Assembly (NCBI RefSeq): GCF_963576615.1
Contig: NC_088714.1
Span: 65,759,167-65,823,166 of the forward strand
Source: Watersipora subatra
Lineage: Eukaryota; Bryozoa; Gymnolaemata; Cheilostomatida; Watersiporidae
Direction: 5' to 3'
Length of the DNA stretch: 64,000 nt
Below the pieces are notes generated by a model that saw only the letters and a program-made list of their open reading frames with translations, did no database searches and had not been told where the DNA came from. Positions within the stretch are counted from its first letter, which is position 1, and every line of letters begins with the position of its first letter. Made by a program: the position numbers and the translations under genes. Positions 57,801 to 64,000 of the stretch are shown here, piece by piece.

Positions 57801-58778
57801 TCCATGAGTCCTAAGTTTGATAACGACGTTAAAGGAGGAAGTAAGAAAAAAGAAAACGATTACCATTGCAGCGAATTTAGAATTACTAGGTTAACTATAG
57901 GTTAACTATAAATTAACTATAGCTACTAAGGTTAACATACTATTTTGTTGGTAATTTTTAATAAGTACAGTATGCATATAAGATTTTGATGTTTTTACCA
58001 AGGAGTGTTTGTATTAAATAATTACTACAGGTTTCCACACCCCTCTATACGACATTTTCACCTTACGATGCCAACACTGATGTGAATTAATGTCATATGG
58101 CGGAGTGTAATGTATTAATGTTCTGTTCTACATGTATGGAGCTTAAAAATAATATCCGGTTGAAAAAGATTTGTGCTCTCCTGAGTGCTTTCACAGTCAA
58201 GTGAAAGTTGTTAATATGTTCTAGGTCCATCAGGCTTGTTTATGTATACAAGGTTAGGCTTGTCTAATCTGGGTTTGTATGGGTATAATAATTGGTGGCA
58301 ACAGTGACAATTGGATTAACTGGGATCCCTCTTCCGTTAGTTCGGTTTAACGAGGTTCAACCGTATTTGGTAACTGTCACAGTTATTGCTGTTTCATTCA
58401 ATTGTGTTTACAAATCACGTGTAGTCACTCATAGAGTTGTGCATTACTTCAGAGTTAGATCGCTATTAAAACCCGTCTGCAGCTGAGCTATTACATGAGG
58501 CATTTTAATCTATTTTCAGTTATATCTGTGACGCTCAGATGGAAGGGGCTTGTCTAAGGTTCATCCGTGAACACAGCGAGATCGTATCCTTCAAGTTACG
58601 TAACAACTTCTTATGCCACCTGGCTACTCTCTATGACTCAGGAGTCCTTCAAACTAAACACATCAAGACAATCATTGATGCATTGCCGAAGAAGGCAGCG
58701 ACAGGAATAAAAGCTAAGGCAGTCGTGAATGGTTATGCGACATCACTTTCTCGCATTAAGTTGGAACCCCTAAAATAG
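36852..58778 (+). CDS. SUZ12: Polycomb repressive complex 2 subunit SUZ12
   Basis: Exons: 36852-37056, 37159-37205, 37292-37362, 38877-39045, 39756-39951, 42092-42267, 43517-43745, 50493-50659, 51344-51519, 52007-52099, 53594-53779, 58520-58778. From the ATG at 36864 they join in frame to about 653 aa (human 739, with a longer low-complexity N-terminus). SUZ12 is the PRC2 scaffold: its N-terminal half binds RBBP4 and accessory factors, and its VEFS box binds EZH2/EED for H3K27 methylation. Seen here: IYRMIMNSGTRP-PIFLQRSLTYL (ZnB-like helix region), the C2H2 finger Cys385/Cys388/His403/His408, FYDGSYSGNP, LLGHNRLYYHS, and the VEFS box with VNKGEKELMKLWN (548-560). In exon 8 the frame was chosen by the zinc finger and by phase; an overlapping longer open frame is rejected. 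The first exon is uncertain and the N-terminus is unusually divergent. Confidence 0.93.
39604..39702. mobile_element. 99-bp family B MITE
   Basis: TA-flanked element with terminal inverted repeats CCGTAAAACCTCTAATTGAA, about 35 bp long with few mismatches. It ends 53 bp before the acceptor of SUZ12 exon 5 (39756), so it lies in the branch-point neighbourhood. Confidence 0.88.
40457..41820. mobile_element. Tigger/pogo-like MITE, family A copy 2, expanded
   Basis: The left part (AGTCACACCTTGACATACGAG onwards) and the right part (TTTGTAAAACCTTTCCGAAC..GGTATCC) match the two halves of 12869-13493. Between them is a microsatellite of about 640 bp that copy 1 lacks. It lies in SUZ12 intron 5. Confidence 0.7.
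40858..41505. repeat. 22-bp TATACTATACTTACTATATACAC array
   Basis: About 29 copies of a unit alternating CACTATACTATACTTACTATATA and CACTATATTATACTTACTATA variants, grown inside the family A element. It is stop-free in one frame only by composition. Confidence 0.95.
42355..42842. repeat. 40-bp minisatellite, 12 copies
   Basis: Unit CTGTATATAAGGTGTATGGA followed by CATGTACCAGCTCTAATACT, starting about 90 bp after SUZ12 exon 6, with register kept throughout. Confidence 0.96.
42897..43495. repeat. 24-bp minisatellite with ~240-bp higher order
   Basis: Unit GTTGTCCTATGAACTTTAAT plus AGAG. The variants (CTATGATTTTT, CTATCCTATGAAC, GAGATGTCTTATG, CTGTCCTATG) repeat in the same order at about 42970-43140 and 43240-43400, showing a block duplication. 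It ends about 20 bp before the SUZ12 exon 7 acceptor. Confidence 0.95.
44053..44405. repeat. 21/34-bp minisatellite
   Basis: Alternating long units (GATTAAAGATGGCTGCCCTG followed by GTGTGGTGGTCATC) and short units lacking GATTAAA. Noticeably more GC-rich than its surroundings. SUZ12 intron 7. Confidence 0.95.
44669..44747. mobile_element. Tiny TTAA-flanked MITE
   Basis: TTAA on both sides, ends ACTCATTCGCACCC and, complemented, CTAATTCGCACGCAAGC. TTAA target duplication with short TIRs is typical of piggyBac-mobilised MITEs. Confidence 0.55.
44960..47031. mobile_element. Family F transposon inside family C
   Basis: The terminal inverted repeats TCATGGTCACAGAAACCATR start at 44960 and are mirrored at 47031. 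It interrupts family C where the other copies read CAAAATATGTGGAAATG. A possible 8-bp duplicated target (AATATGTG / CATATATG) is too degenerate to be sure. Internal pieces (GCACAATTTT..TCAAGAAGT; TTTCACTGCTTTTGACATCAG) also occur in 24420-24900. Confidence 0.75.
45353..46423 (+). mobile_element. piggyBac deletion derivative
   Basis: Exact TTAA target duplication (45349-45352 and 46424-46427), ends CCCTTTCGCGGGC and GCCCGCGAAGGGG. The interior keeps pieces of a piggyBac-type transposase. One is an acidic N-terminal segment near 45820-45960 (LVAKNDNESG..NIDEEAGSSNDE). The other is the C-terminal Cys-rich tail near 46060-46135 (TWCKDCDVGLCKGKCF..YY). The DDD catalytic core is missing, so it cannot be autonomous. 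It is the innermost layer of a three-level nest. Confidence 0.85.
47895..49436. repeat. 45-bp minisatellite, about 34 copies
   Basis: Unit GGAGAGTGCATGCATATGTACTGCTCTATAGTACTCTAGTGTTTT read in two parts, GAGAGTGCATGCATATGTAC and TGCTCTATAGTACTCTAGTG plus TTTTG. Near-uniform. Several late units have a TAT insertion (TATTATAG). Since 45 is divisible by three, frames of 505 and 511 codons appear on opposite strands; neither is a gene. SUZ12 intron 7. Confidence 0.98.
49555..49690. repeat. Degenerate CTATGTAAAAAC repeat
   Basis: About nine diverged copies of CTATGTAAAAA with variable spacing. SUZ12 intron 7. Confidence 0.75.
49826..50085. repeat. 26-27-bp minisatellite
   Basis: Unit GATTGTAAGTAACATGTAAG plus TTGTTAT, alternating in the last copies with a GGTTGTAAG form. 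About 10 copies. Confidence 0.93.
50098..50206. mobile_element. Family B terminal fragment
   Basis: Three subterminal copies of AAATAGAGGTGGCGTTCAAA-type sequence followed by the terminus GGTTTTACGTA. Only the right end is present; the left side is replaced by the 27-bp array. Confidence 0.65.
51056..51335. repeat. 48-49-bp minisatellite, ~6 copies
   Basis: Unit AGTTATACCTACATAAGAGT plus TATATAGACTGTGTATTTGATAAG. It ends within 10 bp of the SUZ12 exon 9 acceptor at 51344. Confidence 0.93.
51835..51905. repeat. Two-copy ~39-bp direct repeat
   Basis: TGATGATTAGTGGGCTCTCA followed by GAGCTAGAGC occurs twice in SUZ12 intron 9. Confidence 0.85.
52462..53335. repeat. 26-27-bp minisatellite
   Basis: About 33 copies of TATCTGAATAAGGTGTCCGT plus TATTA, with TTCG, TCAG and GAGTTAGGTATCAG variants in recurring blocks. 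SUZ12 intron 10. Confidence 0.95.
54390..55070. repeat. 52-53-bp minisatellite, ~13 copies
   Basis: Unit CCTTTCATTAATTGGATTTG continuing TCAACCCTTTAACAATACTG and AGCTTTAGTAGT. SUZ12 intron 11. Confidence 0.96.
55503..55780. repeat. 15-bp ATGTTTACTCATGTC array, ~17 copies
   Basis: Essentially perfect repeats, stop-free in several frames on both strands because the period is 15. SUZ12 intron 11. Confidence 0.97.
56268..57260. mobile_element. Family B transposon, copy 5 (right-truncated)
   Basis: Left end CTGTAAAACCTCTATTGG after TA; interior parallel to 19498-20420. The right terminus is missing. Contains a TTTAACCCTTTTACAGGCGA segment resembling the end of the piggyBac derivative at 45349. 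SUZ12 intron 11. Confidence 0.7.
57261..58519. other. SUZ12 intron 11, last part
   Basis: AT-rich intron sequence up to the final exon. The open frames at 57440 and 57714 lack recognisable features. No tandem array. Confidence 0.4.
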
Positions 58779-59070
58779 GAGTGAGATGTAGTATATCAGA
58801 AATGATTTATGGAGTCAACACAACAAGGTCTTCGACTCGCTGCCTCCGCAGCATCTCTCCAACTATCAGACACTTTTTGAGTGCCTCTTTTATAGATCTA
58901 ATCTTATTTTTTCTCCGTATTTCAAGCAAGGCGCAAGTGTATATAGCAGAGCTTCTGTCTGATCTATCTCCCTGACCTTTCACCTCACTCAGACGCAAGG
59001 CCATATATCATACTGCTTTCATAAATAGACATTTTTGTGTACAGTATTACCAATTTGTGCACTGCCGCTA
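58779..59070. other. SUZ12 3' UTR / 3' flank
   Basis: Sequence directly after the SUZ12 stop codon. I see no clear AATAAA near the stop, so the end of the transcript is not placed. Confidence 0.4.
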
Positions 59071-59071
59071 T

Positions 59072-59232
59072 CCAATGAAATAACACTCCTAGCCAATGAG
59101 GTAACACTCCTAGACAATGAAGTAACACCTTTAGCCAATGAGGTAACACTTCTAGCCAATGAGGTAACACTTCTAGCCAATGAGGTAGTACTATGAGGCA
59201 ATAAGGTAACACTACTAGCCAAAGAGGTAACA
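59072..59232. repeat. 21-bp minisatellite, 7 copies
   Basis: Unit AATGAGGTAACACTTCTAGCC with moderate divergence, about 300 bp after the SUZ12 stop. Confidence 0.93.
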
Positions 59233-59548
59233 AATTGTAAACTGTTACAGCTGCCTGCCAAGTACCTATTGCATGACAGTTTTTCTCTCCCTAAATTTTC
59301 AAATACATCACATCAATGAATCTAAACTAAACTTGGTTTGTACAGTGTAGGGAGCAAACATAGCCTGTATTTTCTACTCAAAGGTTGAGTGACCATGACA
59401 AAGAACTCCTTCCTTAAAACATTAACTACGTTAAGACATCCCTTTGCATTTTTCTCTTTCAAGCTACTGAGCATAGGTCCTTCACTCATCTTTATGGGTC
59501 ATGTGTGTTCCTGTCTTGTGTCTGGGTTTGTTCAGGCTGTCACTATCC

Positions 59549-61165
59549 AGTATATCACACCTCACCATACAGTATATCATATCTCACCATACAGTATATC
59601 ATATCTCACCATACAGTATATCATATCTCACCATACAGTATATCATATCTCACCATACAGTATATCATATCTCACCATACAGTATATCATACCTCACCAT
59701 ACAGTATATCATACCTCACCATACAGTATATCATACCTCACCATACAGTATATCATACCTCACCATATAGTATATCATATCTCACCATACAGTATATCAT
59801 ATCTCATTATATGGTATATCATATCTCACCATACAGTATATCATATCTCACCATACAGTATATCATATCTCACCATACAGTATATCATACCTCACCATAC
59901 AGTATATCATATCTCACCATACAGTATATCATACCTCACCATACAGTATATCATACCTCAGCATATAGTATATCATATCTCACCATACAGTATATCATAC
60001 CTCACCATACAGTATATCATATCTCACCATACAGTATATCATATCTCATTATATGGTATATCATATCTCACCATACAGTATATCATATCTCACCATACAG
60101 TATATCATATCTCACCATAAAGTATATCATATCTCACCATACAGTATATCATACCTCACCATACAGTATATCATATCTCACCATGCAGTATATCATACCT
60201 CACCATACAGTATATCATACCTCACCATATAGTATATCATATCTCACCATACAGTATATCATACCTCACCATACATATCATATCTCACCATAAAGTATAT
60301 CATATCTCACCATACAGTATATCATATCTCACCATACAGTACATCATACCTCACCATAAAGTATACAATATCTCACCATACAGTATATCATATCTCACCA
60401 TACAGTATATCATACCTCACAATAAAGTATATCATATCTCACTATACAGTATATCATATCTCACCATACAGTACATCATACCTCACCATAAAGTATATAA
60501 TATCTCACCATACAGTATATCATATCTCACCATACAGTATATCATATCTCACCATACAGTATATCATATCTCACCATACAGTATATCATATCTCACCATA
60601 CAGTACATCATACCTCACCATAAAGTATATCATACCTCACCATACAGTATGTCATACCTCACCATACAGTATATCATATCTCACCATACAGTATATCATA
60701 TCTCACCATATGGTATATCATATCTCACCATACAGTACATCATACCTCACCGTACACTATATCATATCTCACCATACAGTATATCATATCTCACCATACA
60801 GTATATCATACCTCACCATACAGTATATCACATCTCACCATACAGTATATCATATCTCACCATACAGTATATCATATATCACCATAAAGTATATCATATC
60901 ACACTATATCATATCTCACCATACAGTATATCATACCTCACCATAAAGTATATAATATCTCACCATACAGTATATCATATCTCACCATACTGTATATCAC
61001 ACTTCACCATACAGTATATCATATCTCACCATACAGTATATCATATTTCACCATACAGTATATCATATCTCACCATACAGTACATCATATCTCACCATAC
61101 AGTATATCATACCTCACCATACAGTATATCATACCTCACCATACAGTACATCATATCTCACTATC
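59549..61165. repeat. 22-bp satellite-like array, ~73 copies
   Basis: Unit CATACAGTATATCATATCTC AC, with CATACCTCAC and TAAAGTATA variants and higher-order blocks, e.g. the CATTATATGGTATA variant at about 59807 and 60047. It is the largest array in the window. The three open frames across it are repeat artefacts. Confidence 0.97.
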
Positions 61166-61169
61166 ATCT

Positions 61170-63480
61170 TTAAATAACCTACTTCACTAGCAGCCAATCA
61201 TACTTAACCATGCCTCAGAGGTACCAGTCTGTCCACCTTACCTAAATCGAACATTGTTGATGACACCTTGCTTTCCTGTAGCAAGTCTCAGCTAACCTCG
61301 AGTCAGATTTATCATCTATTTAGAGTTGTATCCTCTCACAAAGTCATACTAATCGTACATTGCTATCGAGGTCCCATAATATTATCATTAGATAGTCCGA
61401 ATTGATGTAAACCTGCCTCACTGTGTATCCTGTACAACTTCTGCAAGAGCAAATCTATTTCATAGTTACCGAATTCTTTCCTCTAGCCTGTAACAGCAGC
61501 GTAATGTCAGGAGGGTCAACGCTATACCGTAGTAGCACTTAATGAACTGGCTGAATCAGCATCGACTTCCCCTAAAGAATCAGCTTCACCACTGTTCTGT
61601 TGAGTGTATCAGGTGGTAAGAGTCAATGCGGTTCCGGTCACACCCTACCCATCAGCATTTTGTCCTCTCTGCTGTCAACTCTGTTCTAGCCCTTTTTGTG
61701 GCTGGAGCCTGACCAAAGTTTAATCCTCACAATGGTCGCTTCCTGTTGAATATATTAATAAGTTTCAACCTTTCATCAAAAGTGTTGCCATGAAAACAGG
61801 CATTCAATTTCAGGTAAGTTCAGCTCTATACAGAATGTACGCGGCAGTTATAAATAATGAGTTACATGATGGAGTTACCTCTTTTAGTCTTCACTTTATG
61901 CACTGAGATGTTAAAAGGCTGATGACTGCTCATTTTCATAGCCGGCCGCGGTACATCTCATACGTGAGTAGACTGAAATGGAAAAGTTGGGCTGTTTTCA
62001 CATTTTGGCTGCAGTTCAAAAGGGGAGATTGTGGAGGCGCCGTTGCTGCAATATTTAATTAGGCTTCATTGAAATAAAATTTCACTAGTGCGTGTTTCAG
62101 CATACATGTGAACATATAGTATGCATGTTGTTATCTAGATAAACATGCGTTATGGAGTGCATCTCATCAACAGGTCTTTAATCATCATATGCTGAAATCT
62201 ATGAGCTCCGCAAGTTTGTGCCAATATGGCATTATGTTTTACGCAAGGCCTGTGATATATATACAGGTATGAAATATAGGGTACTGTACATGTATAACAA
62301 AGATCGCTGCTTTTCCACTATCTGTGATAGAGTCCTTCCAACTGAACATGGCAACAATTTAGCGTTAACAATTTGAAGAAAAATATTTCAACTAAAATAC
62401 ATGTAAATATAAAAGTTTGGAGATGGGCAGCTGCCTGTAAGGATAGACACAGTTCAACGCCCAATCAGAACCAAGGATTACAAGAGAGGTTCCACCTAAA
62501 CTATTTCTGCCATTTATTCAATGAAAGGAGAAATGTCAAGATAGTGGTACAGAGGCAATGATTATCTACACTAATTCCTCACTCATACACTTTTTCTTAG
62601 TGGCCGCAAGCATTTGTACAATAGTCTTCCTCTTTTTGAGAGCAAGTTGAAATTTTTGAAATAGTTTCCATCTTGTTTAGTTGAGAGGAGCTGTGTGAGT
62701 TGTCTCATCACACCACAAATAAGCCATGTCTATCATTGTTAAGGCTGTAGCTAAAATAATCAACCACATTTTTTTCTAGATTCAGTAAATAAACAGGCTC
62801 ATTCAGCTGGCTTTGAGCTGGTAGTTCTGGAACTCACCTGCTCCAAGTACATACTAATTGGTATGCTTTAGTTGAAGCTTCCAATTTGTCAAAGTCTGGG
62901 ATCATAGTCTAATATTGTAAGAGAATTGATCATTCGTAACCATATAAAAGTGTTCAAGGCGTTGTTGGTCAATAAAATGATGCAGTAGGTCAGAAGTCCG
63001 CCACCATTGGCCAAGCGATGAGTACATTTTGTTGAGGATAGTATTGCTGGGTCACGGTAGATTACATAGCTGATCACGCTAAGGACTGGCTACTCACAGG
63101 GACGTTGTACTGATCCAACTAGTATATAAGCTCAGCTAATTAGTCTATAATACCGTGTTATGTCCCTTTTAACTGTTTATGCTTTTTGGTATATATCAAC
63201 AATGCCTTAATTAGTTGGCCAATTTTATAGCGCAGACCTGCCAACGCCTGCCAATGATTTCGCTTACGTGATTAGACCTCTGTGTCTCTCATGCTGTGTC
63301 AAGACATGGCAAGTGCTTGCAGACCTAACTCATCGTAATGTCTCAGATTTTTGTACCTGTAACTAGTTCACTAGCCAAGTTAGTTTAGAGGGCAAACAAG
63401 GTTGGTCGTCTTTGGGCCATTTCTGTATCTTAATAACTGACAACTGCAAAAAACAATTATGATTTTGTATTGCTTATTGC
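61170..63480. other. Intergenic, no gene recognised
   Basis: Unique-looking sequence after the 22-bp array. A possible mini first exon (ATG at 61790, reading MKTGIQFQ, then donor GTAAGT at 61814) exists but has no support beyond the donor. No domains seen in other frames. Confidence 0.35.
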
Positions 63481-63484
63481 TTTT

Positions 63485-63543
63485 TATTATAAATATCTTT
63501 TTTATTCCATGGTGTCATGGAATAAAAAAAGATATTTATAATA
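63485..63543. repeat. 27-bp near-perfect hairpin
   Basis: TATTATAAATATCTTTTTTA..CCATG and its complement around a GTGT loop, with one extra A in the right arm. Confidence 0.9.
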
Positions 63544-63784
63544 GTCATAATCATAAACTACAGCATATGATTATGTATGTAGTATAGTACGTTGAACTTT
63601 TTGTCACTGCAACTTTCTATTCACTATCCCGACTCCTTAGCAATTCTATTAGGTTACCAACTTTTTATGACTTTGTTTGTTCAATTCACTCAATAATTCC
63701 TGATTTCTGCCTTCTCATCTTTTTTCTTTGTTTTGGCAACGAAATCATCATTTGGTTGATGGTCACTAAAACCAACGAAATGAC

Positions 63785-64000
63785 ATACTATACATACTAT
63801 ATATATACATACTATATATATACATACTATATACTATACATACTATATATATACATACTATATATATACATACTATACATACTATATATATACATACTAT
63901 ATATATACATACTATACATACTATACATACTATATATATATACATACTATACATACTATATATATACATACTATATATATACATACTATATATATACATA
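63785..64000. repeat. TATACATACTATA microsatellite
   Basis: Imperfect 10-15-bp units of ATACATACTATATAT running off the window end. The - strand frame here is an artefact. Confidence 0.97.

Noticed and set aside
59389..61173. Several long + strand frames, 174-262 codons
   Set aside because: Translations of the 22-bp array in all three frames (66-bp super-period); no gene.
61790..61813. First coding exon of a downstream gene (MKTGIQFQ then GTAAGT)
   Set aside because: Only eight codons and a donor; no partner exon, TATA or family similarity within the window.

Overview
The window is an AT-rich piece of animal nuclear genome. Its genes have long introns with GT-AG junctions, there are many minisatellites, and there are several families of small DNA transposons, some nested. 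Gene content (a SUZ12 PRC2 subunit, ABHD12, PPCDC, an ShKT-domain secreted protein) indicates a metazoan. Repeat style and protein divergence suggest an invertebrate, possibly a lophotrochozoan, but the sequence alone does not settle the phylum. No bacterial operons, rRNA genes or CRISPR arrays are present.

Layout. (1) 1-3400: GGGA microsatellite, one unassigned exon-like stretch, a tRNA-derived SINE head and a transposon with long terminal inverted repeats. (2) 3414-11301, + strand: PPCDC (coenzyme A biosynthesis) in three exons. Exon 1 lies between two transposons, and intron 1 holds a 30-bp minisatellite and a Helitron-like element. (3) 11440-15900: minisatellites and a Tigger/pogo-like element. 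(4) 15955-17047, + strand: two-exon secreted protein with three complete ShKT modules and a degenerate fourth. (5) 18543-31717, - strand: ABHD12-type lysophospholipase in ten exon positions; one position has two equal-length alternative exons that look mutually exclusive. (6) 31718-36851: head-to-head interval between ABHD12 and SUZ12 with a perfect E2F-type site. (7) 36852-58778, + strand: SUZ12, twelve coding exons joined in frame to about 653 codons. Its introns carry about ten minisatellites and a three-level transposon nest that includes a piggyBac deletion derivative. (8) 58779-64000: 3' flank dominated by a 22-bp satellite-like array; no gene recognised.

The four genes are functionally unrelated: CoA synthesis, a secreted cysteine-rich protein, lipid hydrolysis at membranes, and Polycomb silencing. 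ABHD12 and SUZ12 are divergent and may share a promoter region; the ShKT gene and ABHD12 are convergent. Exon structures were derived by eye from splice signals, reading-phase continuity and family resemblance. First exons of SUZ12 and ABHD12 are the least certain parts. Most long open frames in the window are artefacts of tandem repeats whose unit length is a multiple of three, and I left them out.
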